The notes under the pieces: generated by a model
Told to the model about the DNA's origin: nothing
What the model saw: the letters and a program-made list of their open reading frames with translations, nothing else
Databases searched by the model: none
Origin: Catenuloplanes indicus
GTDB lineage: Bacteria; Actinomycetota; Actinomycetes; Mycobacteriales; Micromonosporaceae
Assembly (NCBI RefSeq): GCF_030813715.1
Contig: NZ_JAUSUZ010000001.1
Coordinates: 8,848,501-8,912,500, forward strand
Reading direction: 5' to 3'
Length of the DNA: 64,000 nt
Position numbers and translations under genes: made by a program
Shown here: piece after piece, positions 14,876-24,020 of the stretch
Layout of the letters: each line of letters begins with the position of its first letter
Position numbering within the stretch: the stretch's first letter is position 1

Positions 14876-16378
14876 ATGGCCCGCGCGCGACTCACGCTCG
14901 ACCCGGCGTTCACGATCGGTGCCGTCCGGCGGCGGCTGTTCGGCGGCTTCGTCGAGCACCTCGGCCGGCACATCTACGACGGCATCCATGAGCCGGGCCA
15001 CCCGTCCGCCGGCCCGGACGGGTTCCGCCGGGACGTGGTCGATCTGGTCAAGGAACTGGGCGTGTCCGCCATCCGGTACCCCGGCGGCAACTTCGTCTCC
15101 GGCTACAACTGGGAGGACGGCGTCGGCCCGGTCGCGGACCGCCCGCGCCGCCTCGACCTCGCCTGGCACTCCACCGAGACGAACCAGGTGGGCCTGCACG
15201 AGTTCCAGACCTGGCTGGACCTGGTCGGCTCCGAACTGATGCTGGCCGTCAACCTCGGCACCCGCGGCGTCAAGGAGGCGATCGAGCTGCTGGAGTACGC
15301 GAACATCGCCGGCGGCACCGCGCTGAGCGAGCAGCGGCGGGCCAACGGCCGCGCGGAGCCGTTCGGCATCCGGATGTGGTGTCTCGGCAACGAGATGGAC
15401 GGGCCCTGGCAGCTCGGCCGGCGCGACGCGGAGGACTACGGCAAGCTCGCCTCGATGACCGCGAACGCGATGCGGCAGATCGACCCGGGCCTCGAACTGG
15501 TCGTCTGCGGCTCCTCCGCGCGCAGCATGCCCACGTTCGGCTCCTGGGAGCGGACCGTGCTGGAGCACGCGTACGACGAGGTCGACTACATCTCCTGCCA
15601 CGCCTACTACGAGCCGGCCGACGGTGACTACGCGAGCTTCCTGGCGTCCGGCACGGACATGGACGCGTTCATCGACGCGGTGGTCGCGACCGCGGACCAC
15701 GTGCGCGCGGTCAAGCGCAGCGACAAGCGGATCGACATCTCGTTCGACGAGTGGAACGTGTGGTACGCCTCCCGGTGGAACGCGATCGAGGACAACCTGC
15801 CGATCGACCACTGGCCGGTCGCGCCGCGGCTGCTGGAGGACGTCTACTCGGTCGTCGACGCGGTCACGTTCGGCGGCCTGCTCATCTCGCTGCTCAATCA
15901 CGCGGACCGGGTGACCTCGGCCAGCCTCGCCCAGCTGGTCAACGTGATCGGCCCGATCATGACCGAGCCGGGCGGCCCGGCGTGGCGGCAGACCACGTTC
16001 TTCCCGTTCGCGCTGACCTCCCGGCTGGCCCGCGGCGACGCGCTGCGGGTGCTGGTCGACGCGGACACCGTGCCCACCGCCAAGTACGGCGACGTGCCGG
16101 TGGTGTCCGCGGCGGCCACGTCGTCCGGCACCGGCGTGTCGCTCTTCCTGCAGAACCGGCACCTCACCGAGCCGGCCACGGTCACGGCCGACCTGCGCGG
16201 CGCCGCGGTCACCACGGTCACCGCGCAGGGCATCTGGGACGACGACATGCACGCGGCGAACACGCCGGCCGACCGCGAGCGGGTCGCGCTGCGCACCAAC
16301 GACTCGGCGCGGCTGGCGGACGGCACGCTCACCGTCACGCTGCCGCCGGTCTCCTGGACCGCGGTCTCGCTGGCCTGA
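14876..16378 (+). CDS. abfA: GH51 alpha-L-arabinofuranosidase
   Basis: The protein has 500 residues, the usual family length, from ATG 14876 with an AAGGAG site 8 bases upstream. Family landmarks are FGGFVEHLGRHIYDGI and RYPGGNFVSGYNWEDGVGP. The acid/base Glu lies in WCLGNEMDGPW and the nucleophile Glu in SFDEWNVWY. It removes terminal arabinofuranosyl groups from arabinan, arabinoxylan and arabinogalactan. There is no signal peptide, so it is cytosolic and would act on imported oligosaccharides. That fits the sugar ABC transporter and GH42 genes 2-9 kb downstream. Confidence 0.95.
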   Translation: MARARLTLDPAFTIGAVRRRLFGGFVEHLGRHIYDGIHEPGHPSAGPDGFRRDVVDLVKELGVSAIRYPGGNFVSGYNWEDGVGPVADRPRRLDLAWHSTETNQVGLHEFQTWLDLVGSELMLAVNLGTRGVKEAIELLEYANIAGGTALSEQRRANGRAEPFGIRMWCLGNEMDGPWQLGRRDAEDYGKLASMTANAMRQIDPGLELVVCGSSARSMPTFGSWERTVLEHAYDEVDYISCHAYYEPADGDYASFLASGTDMDAFIDAVVATADHVRAVKRSDKRIDISFDEWNVWYASRWNAIEDNLPIDHWPVAPRLLEDVYSVVDAVTFGGLLISLLNHADRVTSASLAQLVNVIGPIMTEPGGPAWRQTTFFPFALTSRLARGDALRVLVDADTVPTAKYGDVPVVSAAATSSGTGVSLFLQNRHLTEPATVTADLRGAAVTTVTAQGIWDDDMHAANTPADRERVALRTNDSARLADGTLTVTLPPVSWTAVSLA

Positions 16379-16388
16379 CGTCGAGGCG

Positions 16389-16412
16389 CCGGCCCGCGGC
16401 GCCGCGGGCCGG
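16389..16412. terminator. Terminator palindrome between convergent abfA and phzF-like genes
   Basis: A perfect 24-base GC palindrome fills almost the whole gap between the two convergent stop codons (16378 and 16413). Confidence 0.7.
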
Positions 16413-17228
16413 TCAGACGGTCAGCGGCACCGCGGTGCCGGTAACCGGGATCCCGGCGGAGGTCTCCGCCGGGACGGTGACGGTCAGCACGCTCGGGCGG
16501 CCCATGTCGTACCCCTGGTGGATCGTGATGGTCTCCGGCGCGGGCCCGAGGGAGCGCAGGTAGCCGCCGAACGCCGCGGCTGCCGCGCCGGTGGCCGGGT
16601 CCTCGACGACGCCGCCGGGCGGGAACGGGTTGCGGGCGTGGAAGACGGTGTCCGACTCGCGGTGCACCAGCATGATCGTGGTCCAGTCGCGGGCGGCCAT
16701 CAGCGCGGCGAGCGTGCCCAGGTCGTAGTCGAGTTTCGCGAGCCGGGCCCGGGTGCGGGCGGCGAGCACGGGATGCCACGCCCCGGCGAACGCGGCCCGT
16801 GGCGGCAGCGCCGGATCGAGGTCGTCCCGGGACCAGCCGAGGATGTCCAGCAGCGGGTCCAGGTCCTCGAGATCCGCGGTGCGCGGTGCGACGCTGACCA
16901 GCGTGGCGGTACGCCCGGTGGTGGTGACCGGGACCAGCCCGGCGCGGGTGTGCAGGCGCAGCTGCCCGGGGCCGTGCCGGTCGGCGTGGGCGACCGCGGT
17001 GGCGATCGTGGCGTGGCCGCAGAACGGCACCTCGGCGAGCGGGCTGAAGTAGCGGACGTCGTGCTCGCCGTCCGGGCGGGGGAGCAGGAACGCGGTCTCG
17101 GAGTAGCCGACCTCCGCGGCCACGGCCAGCATCTCGGACTCGGTGGCGCCGGTGGCGTCGAGGACCACCCCGGCCGGGTTGCCGCCGGCCGGGTCGTCGC
17201 TGAACGCGGTGTAACGAAGGATCTGCAT
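16413..17228 (-). CDS. PhzF family isomerase-like protein
   Basis: The protein has 271 residues from ATG 17228. It has the characteristic start QILRYTAFSDDPAGGNPAGVVLD, then SETAFL, FSPLAEVPFCGHATIATA, and late GGVVEDPATGAAAAAFGGYL. These match the two-lobed PhzF/diaminopimelate-epimerase-like fold; the Glu near the start of the family's active site corresponds to SETAF. Known members include PhzF of phenazine synthesis, but most homologues are uncharacterised housekeeping-type enzymes. It lies upstream-coupled to the LacI gene on the same strand (65-base gap). Its relevance to sugar use is doubtful. Confidence 0.88.
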   Translation of the reverse strand: MQILRYTAFSDDPAGGNPAGVVLDATGATESEMLAVAAEVGYSETAFLLPRPDGEHDVRYFSPLAEVPFCGHATIATAVAHADRHGPGQLRLHTRAGLVPVTTTGRTATLVSVAPRTADLEDLDPLLDILGWSRDDLDPALPPRAAFAGAWHPVLAARTRARLAKLDYDLGTLAALMAARDWTTIMLVHRESDTVFHARNPFPPGGVVEDPATGAAAAAFGGYLRSLGPAPETITIHQGYDMGRPSVLTVTVPAETSAGIPVTGTAVPLTV

Positions 17229-17293
17229 GCCGCCGACGCTATGGCCGGCGGGAATCCCGGGTCGAGGTCCAATCCGCGACCCGCGGCCCATGG

Positions 17294-18283
17294 CTATCGA
17301 CGTGGTGGCGGAGCCGTGCTGGAGCGTTCGACCAGCCGCGTGGGGACCAGCGTGGTGCCGGGCGCGGTGCCCTCGTGCCGTATCTGGCGCAGCACCATCT
17401 GCACGCACCGCCGCCCCATCTCCGCGAAGTCCTGGTGCACCGTGGTCAGCGGCGGCAGGAAGTTGCGCGATTCCGGGATGTCGTCGAAGCCGACCACGCT
17501 GATCTCGCCCGGCACCGACCGCCCGCGCTCGTGGAACGCCCGCAGCAGCCCGAGCGCCATCTGGTCGTTGGACGCGAACACCGCGGTGCACGAGGGGTCG
17601 CCGGCCAGTTGCAGCCCGGCCGCGTAGCCGGAGTCAGCCGACCAGTCGCCGACCAGCGGTGCCGGGACCGGCGCACCGGCCTCGGTCAGCACCGACCGCC
17701 AGGCCGCGGCCCGCCGCTCGCTGGCGAACGACGACGACGGCCCGGTCACGTGGTGCACGGTGGGGTGGCCGAGCGCGAGCAGGTGACGCACGGCCGCACG
17801 GGCGCCGTCCGCCTGGTCGGTGTCGACCACGGTGTAGGTGTCGCCGGCGTCGGAGTCGACCACCACGACCTGGACGCCCGGCGGCAGCGTGATCCGGGTG
17901 GTGTCCAGCAGGTGCACCTCCATGATCACGATGGCGCCGTCGACGGCCAGCTCGCCGAGCCGGGTGAACGCGCCGAGCACGCCGTCCTGGGTCGGTGCCG
18001 CGACCGGGATGATCGTGATCGCGTAGCCCTCCCGGGCCGCGTGGTTCGCGATCGCCTCGACCGTGCGGCTGTTACCGGTGGTGGCCAGCGTGAACAGGAT
18101 GACGCCGATGGTCCGGAACTCGCCGCGCTTGAGCGCCCGGGCCGCGCTGTTCGGCCGGTAGCCCAGCTCCTTCATGGCGGCGAGCACCTGGGCACGGGTG
18201 GAGCCGACCACGCCGGGATGGCCCGTGGAGACGCGCGAGACGGTCTGGGCCGACACGCCCGCCAGCCGGGCCACGTCGGCCAT
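17294..18283 (-). CDS. LacI family transcriptional regulator of the adjacent sugar operon
   Basis: The protein has 329 residues from ATG 18283, chosen because GAGGGG lies about 6 bases upstream. A TTG at 18343 would add 20 residues without a usable ribosome site. The N-terminal helix-turn-helix and hinge are clear (MADVARLAGVSAQTVSRV, then LGYRPNSAARALK), followed by a periplasmic-binding-protein-like sugar-sensing domain (IGVILFTLATTG, AVFASNDQMALGLLRA, GEISVVGFDDIP, TTVHQDFAEMG). It is divergent from the ABC sugar operon. Two perfect 16-bp ATGTTT(A/G)CG(T/C)AAACAT-type palindromes lie in the gap. It most likely represses that operon until a sugar is bound. Confidence 0.93.
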   Translation of the reverse strand: MADVARLAGVSAQTVSRVSTGHPGVVGSTRAQVLAAMKELGYRPNSAARALKRGEFRTIGVILFTLATTGNSRTVEAIANHAAREGYAITIIPVAAPTQDGVLGAFTRLGELAVDGAIVIMEVHLLDTTRITLPPGVQVVVVDSDAGDTYTVVDTDQADGARAAVRHLLALGHPTVHHVTGPSSSFASERRAAAWRSVLTEAGAPVPAPLVGDWSADSGYAAGLQLAGDPSCTAVFASNDQMALGLLRAFHERGRSVPGEISVVGFDDIPESRNFLPPLTTVHQDFAEMGRRCVQMVLRQIRHEGTAPGTTLVPTRLVERSSTAPPPRR

Positions 18284-18358
18284 CGAGACCCCTCGTTTAC
18301 GCCGCCGGGGCGAGGCGCTCTCAGGATTTTCCGAGGTGAACAACCCTCACGCCTTCTC

Positions 18359-18388
18359 TTGACGAGCCGTGGACGTGGTGAAACTATC
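18359..18388 (+). promoter_or_regulatory. Candidate promoter of the sugar ABC operon
   Basis: TTGACG at 18359-18364 is a good -35 box. The -10 region about 17 bases on (around 18382-18388, AACTATC) is weak. It ends 9 bases before the first LacI palindrome, so a repressor bound there would cover the transcription start. Confidence 0.4.
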
Positions 18389-18396
18389 ACCGCACG

Positions 18397-18412
18397 ATGT
18401 TTACGTAAACAT
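18397..18412. promoter_or_regulatory. LacI-type operator 1
   Basis: Perfect 16-bp palindrome ATGTTTACGTAAACAT with the central CG typical of LacI-family operators. It lies between the divergent regulator and ABC permease genes. Confidence 0.8.
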
Positions 18413-18482
18413 TGCGCTCCCATGAAGGCCGTTATCGGATCGAAACACCTTACCCCCGATGAACGAAGCCCTACTGAGCTGT

Positions 18483-18498
18483 ATGTTTGCGCAAACAT
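18483..18498. promoter_or_regulatory. LacI-type operator 2
   Basis: Perfect 16-bp palindrome ATGTTTGCGCAAACAT, differing from operator 1 only in the two middle-flanking bases. It lies 26 bases before the permease start. The centres are 86 bp apart, close to eight helical turns, which would allow looping or cooperative binding. Confidence 0.8.
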
Positions 18499-18524
18499 AG
18501 CAGTGTTGCTAGGGGGTACATGGG

Positions 18525-19424
18525 ATGACTACGGCGCAAGCGGCGCTTCCGAAGCCGCGCCGTCGGCGATCGTGGACCGGGTGGCAGTTCGTGGGGCCGT
18601 TCATGGCCGTCTTCGCGCTGGTCTTCCTCGCTCCGATCGCATATTCGATCTACATCAGCCTGTTCAAGACCCGGCTGATCGGCGGCACCTCGTTCGTCGG
18701 CCTGGAGAACTACCAGCAGGCGCTGACCGATCCGAACTTCTGGGACGGCCTGTTCCGGGTGGGGATCTTCCTGGTCGTCCAGGTGCCGATCATGCTGGGC
18801 CTGGCGCTGCTGGCCGCGCTCGCCATCGACAGCGGGCGGCTGCACGGCGCGAGCTTCTTCCGCATCACGATCTTCCTGCCCTACGCGGTGCCGGCCGTGG
18901 TCGCCGCGATCATGTGGGGCTTCATGTACGGCAACCAGTTCGGCCTGGTCGGCAACATCAACGAGGCCTTCGGGATCAACATCCCGGCGCCGCTGGGGCC
19001 GGACTGGATCCTCGCCAGCATCGGCAACATCGTGACCTGGGAGTTCGTCGGCTACAACATGCTGATCTTCTACAGCGCGCTGCGGGTCATCCCGTCCTCG
19101 CTGTACGAGGCGGCGGAGATCGACGGTGCCGGCCAGTTCCGGATCATCCGCTCGATCAAGCTGCCGGCCATCCGGGGCGCGCTGGTCATCGCCACGATCT
19201 TCTCCATCATCGGCAGCTTCCAGCTCTTCACCGAGCCGTCGATCCTGCAGAAGCTCGCGCCGAACGCGATCACCACGTTCTTCACGCCGAACTACTACGC
19301 GTACTCGCTGTCGTTCAACGGCCAGCAGTACAACTACTCGGCGACCATCGCGATCATCATGGGCCTGGTCACCATGATCATCGCCTACGTGATCCAGCTG
19401 CGCGGCATGCGGAAGGGGAGCTGA
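18525..19424 (+). CDS. Sugar ABC transporter permease 1 (MalF-like)
   Basis: This 299-residue inner-membrane protein has about six helices. The cytoplasmic ATPase-contacting EAA loop reads YEAAEIDGAGQFRIIRSIKLP-like at about residues 190-212. The basic cytosolic N-terminus is followed by a first helix (FVGPFMAVFALVFLAPIAYSI). It is the first gene of a permease-permease-binding protein-glycosidase operon and is 4 bases from the next gene. No ATPase gene is present; actinobacteria commonly use a shared MsiK-type ATPase encoded elsewhere. Expression is likely controlled by the divergent LacI protein via the two operators. Confidence 0.94.
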   Translation: MTTAQAALPKPRRRRSWTGWQFVGPFMAVFALVFLAPIAYSIYISLFKTRLIGGTSFVGLENYQQALTDPNFWDGLFRVGIFLVVQVPIMLGLALLAALAIDSGRLHGASFFRITIFLPYAVPAVVAAIMWGFMYGNQFGLVGNINEAFGINIPAPLGPDWILASIGNIVTWEFVGYNMLIFYSALRVIPSSLYEAAEIDGAGQFRIIRSIKLPAIRGALVIATIFSIIGSFQLFTEPSILQKLAPNAITTFFTPNYYAYSLSFNGQQYNYSATIAIIMGLVTMIIAYVIQLRGMRKGS

Positions 19425-19427
19425 GCG

Positions 19428-20342
19428 ATGACGACGCTCCAGGAAGCACCGGCCACGCGGTCGGCGCCGAAGAAGAAGGTCAGGCGGTACAGCACCAAGC
19501 CGCGCAAGAGCATCACGCTCACGCTGGCCACCGGCGTCATCCTGCTCTACAGCGTGGTGCCGCTGCTCTGGCTGGTCATCAACGCCACCAAGAGCCGCGA
19601 GGGACTGACCGACTCGTTCGGCCTGTGGTTCGCCGACGGTGAGTTCCTGCTCTGGGACAACATCGTCAGCACACTGACGTACAACGACGGGATCTTCGGC
19701 CGCTGGTTCCTCAACACGCTGCTCTACGTGGTGGCCGGCGCCGGTGGCGCCACGTTCCTGGCCGTGCTCGGCGGCTACGGCCTGGCGAAGTTCAACTTCC
19801 CCGGCCGGGGCGGCGTCTTCGCGGTCGTGATCGGCGCGGTCGCGGTGCCCGGCACGGCGCTCGCGGTCCCCACGTTCCTCATGTTCAGCCAGATGGGCTT
19901 GACGGACACCCCCTGGGCGATCATCATTCCGTCACTGATCTCGCCGTTCGGTCTGTACCTGATGTGGACGTTCGCGAACGACGCGATCCCCACCGAACTG
20001 CTCGAGGCGGCGCGGGTGGACGGGTCCGGCGAGTTCCGGACGTTCTTCCAGGTCGGCATCCCCCTGCTGGCCCCCGGCATCGTCACGGTTCTGCTCTTCA
20101 CCACGGTCGCGACCTGGAACAATTACTTCCTGCCGCTGATCATGCTGAAGGACCCGGACTGGTACCCGCTGACGCTCGGTCTGAACGCGTGGAACGCGCA
20201 GGCGACGACGAACGGCGGCGAGGTCATCTTCCACCTGGTGATCACCGGATCCCTCCTGATGATCATCCCGCTGATCGCGGCGTTCCTGCTGCTCCAGCGC
20301 TACTGGCAGTCGGGCCTGGCGGCCGGCAGCGTCAAGGAATGA
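19428..20342 (+). CDS. Sugar ABC transporter permease 2 (MalG-like)
   Basis: This 304-residue partner of the preceding permease starts 4 bases after its stop. It has about six helices, a periplasmic loop after the first, and the EAA loop LLEAARVDGSGEFRTFFQVGIP. The family forms the second half of the membrane channel for oligosaccharide import. The long basic N-terminal leader (APKKKVRRYSTKPRKS) is cytosolic. Downstream, the binding protein follows after a 67-base gap carrying a GGAAGGA ribosome site. Confidence 0.94.
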   Translation: MTTLQEAPATRSAPKKKVRRYSTKPRKSITLTLATGVILLYSVVPLLWLVINATKSREGLTDSFGLWFADGEFLLWDNIVSTLTYNDGIFGRWFLNTLLYVVAGAGGATFLAVLGGYGLAKFNFPGRGGVFAVVIGAVAVPGTALAVPTFLMFSQMGLTDTPWAIIIPSLISPFGLYLMWTFANDAIPTELLEAARVDGSGEFRTFFQVGIPLLAPGIVTVLLFTTVATWNNYFLPLIMLKDPDWYPLTLGLNAWNAQATTNGGEVIFHLVITGSLLMIIPLIAAFLLLQRYWQSGLAAGSVKE

Positions 20343-20409
20343 CCGGTTCCCCGCCGGTCACCACGACTTTTCGGGCACCCAATCAAAATTTCCGGAAGGA
20401 ACACCCAGA

Positions 20410-21747
20410 ATGATGTACACCTCTCGGCGCAACCTGCTGCGCCTGGCCGGCGCGGTCGGCGTGGCCTCCGTGCTCGCGGCCTGCGGTGGCGGCGGCGACT
20501 CCGGCACCGGCGGCGAGACCGTCTCCGCGGACGACGTCACCAAGGCGCTCGAGGAGGGCGGCGAGCTGCTGATCTGGTCGTGGGACACCACGATCAAGCC
20601 GACCGCCGATGCGTTCATGGCCAAGTACCCCAAGGTCAAGATCAACGTCGTCAACGCGGGTACGAACGCCGATCAGTACGTGGCGCTGCAGAACGCGCTG
20701 CAGGCCGGTAAGGGCGTGCCGGACCTCGCGCACATCGAGTATTACGCGCTGTCCCAGTTCGCGCTGCAGAAGCAGGTCGCGGACCTGACCGGCTTCGGCG
20801 CCCCGGCGCTGAAGGACAAGTTCGCGCCCGGCCCGTGGAACGGCGTCACCCCGAACGGCGGCGTCTTCGGCCTGCCGCTCGACTCCGGCCCGATGGTCCT
20901 CTACTACAACGAAGAGGTCTTCAAGAAGCACAACGTGGCGGTGCCGGCCACCTGGGACGAGTATTACGAGGCCGCGAAGAAGCTGCACGCCGCGGACCCG
21001 AAGGTGTTCATCGCGGCGGACTCCGGCGACGCCGGCACCACCACCTCGATGATCTGGCAGGCCGGCGGCAAGCCGTACACCGTCGAGGGGCAGAACGTCA
21101 CGATCAACTTCGCCGACGCCGGTGCGCAGAAGTACACCGCGCTGTGGCAGAAGATGATCGACGAGAAGCTGCTGTCGAACATCTCCGGCTGGACCGACGA
21201 GTGGTTCCAGGCGCTGGGCAACGGCACGCTGGCCACCCTGGTCGTCGGCGCCTGGATGCCGAGCAACCTGGTCTCCGGCGCGCCGAACGGTGCCGGCAAG
21301 TGGCGCGTCGCGCCGATGCCGCAGTGGGAGGCGGGCGGCACCGCCACCGCCGAGAACGGCGGCTCCGCGATGTCGGTCATGGAGGCCTCCACCCGCAAGG
21401 CGCTCGCCTACGGCTTCCTGGAGTACCTGACCAACGGCGAGGGCGTGAAGACCCGCCTGGACAACGGCGCGTTCCCGGCCACCACGGCCGACCTGAACTC
21501 GCCGGAGTTCCAGGCCAAGGAGTTCGAGTACTTCGGCGGCCAGAAGATCAACGAGCTGTTCGCCCAGTCCTCCGCGAACGTGGTACCGGGCTGGCAGTAC
21601 CTGCCGTTCCAGGTCTACGCGAACTCGATCTTCAAGGACACGGCCGGCCAGGCGTACATCACGCCCACCAAGCTGGCCGACGGCCTGAAGGCGTGGCAGG
21701 ACGCGTCCGTCAAGTACGGCAACGAGCAGGGCTTCACCGTCAAGTAG
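20410..21747 (+). CDS. Sugar ABC transporter substrate-binding lipoprotein
   Basis: The protein has 445 residues from ATG 20410 with an AAGGAA site 8 bases upstream. The signal is lipoprotein-type with an Arg pair (SRRNLLRLAGAVGVASVLAAC), so the Tat route is possible. The mature protein follows the extracellular family 1 binding-protein pattern: GGELLIWSWDTTIKPTADAF, GVPDLAHIEYYALSQFA, GLPLDSGPMVLYYNEEVF. It is anchored outside and delivers oligosaccharide to the two permeases. Cargo is probably a galactoside or arabinogalacto-oligosaccharide, judging from the beta-galactosidase gene that follows and the nearby arabinofuranosidase. Confidence 0.94.
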   Translation: MMYTSRRNLLRLAGAVGVASVLAACGGGGDSGTGGETVSADDVTKALEEGGELLIWSWDTTIKPTADAFMAKYPKVKINVVNAGTNADQYVALQNALQAGKGVPDLAHIEYYALSQFALQKQVADLTGFGAPALKDKFAPGPWNGVTPNGGVFGLPLDSGPMVLYYNEEVFKKHNVAVPATWDEYYEAAKKLHAADPKVFIAADSGDAGTTTSMIWQAGGKPYTVEGQNVTINFADAGAQKYTALWQKMIDEKLLSNISGWTDEWFQALGNGTLATLVVGAWMPSNLVSGAPNGAGKWRVAPMPQWEAGGTATAENGGSAMSVMEASTRKALAYGFLEYLTNGEGVKTRLDNGAFPATTADLNSPEFQAKEFEYFGGQKINELFAQSSANVVPGWQYLPFQVYANSIFKDTAGQAYITPTKLADGLKAWQDASVKYGNEQGFTVK

Positions 21748-21830
21748 GTCCCCCTCGTGTCACCCGCGCCGGGTCCTCCATCGGGCCCGGCGCGGCCATG
21801 AACCACACCCACCACAAGGGAGCAACACAC

Positions 21831-23888
21831 GTGGAACACCGGTGGCTGCGCTGGCCCTCTCCGGAGGCCGGGCCGCGGATGGCGTTCGGCGCCGACTACA
21901 ACCCCGACCAGTGGCCGCGCGAGGTCTGGGACGAGGATGTCGCCGCCATGCGCGAGGCCGGCGTCAACATCGTCTCGATCGCGATCTTCTCCTGGGCGCG
22001 GATCCAGCCGAACGCGGACACGTTCGACTGGGCGTGGCTCGACGACGCGATGGACCTGCTGCACGCGAACGGCATCGCGGTCGACCTGGCCACCGCGACC
22101 GCCTCTCCGCCGCCGTGGCTGACCACGTCGCACCCGGAGATCCTGCCGGTCGACCACGCCGGCAACACGCTGTGGCCGGGCGCCCGCCAGCACTGGCGGC
22201 CCACCTCGCCGATCTTCCGCGAGTACGCGCTGCGACTGGTCCGCGAGCTGGCCACCCGCTACGCGAACCACCCGGCACTGACCGCCTGGCACGTCAGCAA
22301 CGAGCTGGGCTGCCACAACGTCTACGACTTCTCCGACGACGCGGCGCGCGCGTTCCGCACCTGGCTCAAGGCCCGGTACGGCACGATCGAGGCGCTGAAC
22401 GACGCCTGGGCGACCGCGTTCTGGTCGCAGCGGTACAGCGCGTGGGGCCAGATCCTCCCGCCGCGGCAGGCCGCCAGCTACCCGAACCCGACGCAGCAGC
22501 TGGACTTCAAGCGGTTCAGCTCGGACGCGCTCAAGGAGTACCTGGTCGCCGAGCGGGAGATCCTGCGCGAGCTCACCCCGGACGTGCCGGTCACCACGAA
22601 CTTCATGGTGATGGGCGAGACCAAGGGGATGAACTACGCCGACTGGGCGTCCGAGGTGGACTTCGTCTCCAACGACCACTACTTCTGGCCCGGTCCGCAG
22701 GGCCTGGACGAGCTGTCCTTCTCCGCGAACCTGACCGGCCACATCGCGTCCGGCCGCCCGTGGTTCCTGATGGAGCACTCCACCAGCGCGGTCAACTGGC
22801 AGCCGATCAACCTGGCGAAGCGGCCCGGTGACATGAGCCGCGACTCGCTGATCCACGTGGCGCACGGCGCGGACGCGGTCTGCTTCTTCCAGTGGCGCCA
22901 GTCCAAGGGCGGCGCGGAGAAGTACCACTCCGCGATGCTGCCGCACGCGGGCACGGACAGCGCGGTGTTCCGCGCGGTCGCCCGACTGGGCCAGGATCTC
23001 AGGACCATCCAACCCGTCGCCGGTACGGCCCAGGCGCCGTCGCGCGCCGCGATCCTGTTCGACTGGGACTCGTGGTGGGCCAGCGAGCTGGACTCGCACC
23101 CGACCGAGAAGCTGCGCTACCGGGCCGAGGCGCTGGACTGGTACACCGCGTTCCTGGCCAACGGCGTGCCGGCCGACGTGATCCCGGCGTCCTCCGCGCT
23201 GGAGAACTACGACCTGGTCGTGGCGCCGATCCTGCACGTGGTGCCGGGCGAGCTGGCGTCGCGGCTGGAGTCCTACGTCGCGGGCGGCGGTCATCTGGTC
23301 ACCACGTACTTCTCCGGGATCGTGGACCAGAACGACCACATCTGGCTGGGCGGCTACCCGGGCGCGCTGCGCGACCTGCTCGGCATCCGGATCGAGGAGT
23401 TCGGCCCGCTGTACGAGGGTGACAGCGTCACGCTCGACAACGGCGCGGACGGCACGCTGTGGACCGACCGGATCGACGTGACCGGCTCCGACGTCGAGGT
23501 GCTGGCCTGGTACAAGACCGGCGAGCACGCGGGCCGGGCGGCGATCACCCGGCGTACCGTCCCGGCCGGCTCGTCCGACGGCGAGCCCGGCGGCGACGGC
23601 GCTCCGGCCGGCACCGCGACGTACGTCTCCACCCGGCTCGGGCCGGAGGGGCTCACGCCGCTGCTGGCCGACCTGCTGCGCGCCGCGGGCATCACCAGCC
23701 CGCTGCCGGAGGAGGCCCGCGGTCAGGTGGAGCTGGCGATCCGTACCGGTGCGAACGAGGATTTCTGGTTCCTGATCAACCGGACCGACGTGCCGGTCGA
23801 GCTGCCCGGCGTCGAGGGCGAGGCGCTGCTCGGCAGCATCACGCCGCTGGCCCCGCGCGGGGTCGCGATCCTGCGGCGCAGCCACTAG
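21831..23888 (+). CDS. GH42 beta-galactosidase
   Basis: The protein has 685 residues from GTG 21831 with an AAGGGA site 9 bases upstream; an ATG at 21798 has none. It shows the GH42 start FGADYNPDQWPREVWDED and the acid/base Glu in HVSNELGCHNVYDF. The nucleophile Glu is in FLMEHSTSAVNWQP, with later domains (trimerisation A4-like and C-terminal beta domain) complete. There is no signal peptide, so it hydrolyses beta-galactosides in the cytosol after import. It is the last gene of the LacI-controlled operon and is followed by a terminator. Confidence 0.95.
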   Translation: MEHRWLRWPSPEAGPRMAFGADYNPDQWPREVWDEDVAAMREAGVNIVSIAIFSWARIQPNADTFDWAWLDDAMDLLHANGIAVDLATATASPPPWLTTSHPEILPVDHAGNTLWPGARQHWRPTSPIFREYALRLVRELATRYANHPALTAWHVSNELGCHNVYDFSDDAARAFRTWLKARYGTIEALNDAWATAFWSQRYSAWGQILPPRQAASYPNPTQQLDFKRFSSDALKEYLVAEREILRELTPDVPVTTNFMVMGETKGMNYADWASEVDFVSNDHYFWPGPQGLDELSFSANLTGHIASGRPWFLMEHSTSAVNWQPINLAKRPGDMSRDSLIHVAHGADAVCFFQWRQSKGGAEKYHSAMLPHAGTDSAVFRAVARLGQDLRTIQPVAGTAQAPSRAAILFDWDSWWASELDSHPTEKLRYRAEALDWYTAFLANGVPADVIPASSALENYDLVVAPILHVVPGELASRLESYVAGGGHLVTTYFSGIVDQNDHIWLGGYPGALRDLLGIRIEEFGPLYEGDSVTLDNGADGTLWTDRIDVTGSDVEVLAWYKTGEHAGRAAITRRTVPAGSSDGEPGGDGAPAGTATYVSTRLGPEGLTPLLADLLRAAGITSPLPEEARGQVELAIRTGANEDFWFLINRTDVPVELPGVEGEALLGSITPLAPRGVAILRRSH

Positions 23889-23945
23889 ACGCCGTGCGGG
23901 CGGGACCGGGGCCCAGCCCGGATCCGCCCGCGCGGGCCGTTGTCC

Positions 23946-23983
23946 GGCCCGGTCACCGCCTCTGCACGGGTGGTGACCGGGCC
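23946..23983 (+). terminator. Terminator of the sugar operon
   Basis: 12-bp perfect stem (23946-23957 with 23972-23983) and 14-base loop, 58 bases after the GH42 stop. Confidence 0.7.
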
Positions 23984-24020
23984 GTGAGTGGTTTCCCTGG
24001 GGTTGAGGCGCGCGACTTGT

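Noticed and set aside
16413-17228. Phenazine biosynthesis from the PhzF-like gene
   Set aside because: No other phz genes are present; most PhzF-family proteins are outside phenazine pathways.
20835-23888. A 1,017-codon open frame running from inside the binding-protein gene through GH42
   Set aside because: The first ~330 codons are an out-of-frame reading of the binding-protein gene (Arg/Gly/Ala-rich). GH42 begins at GTG 21831 with its own ribosome site.
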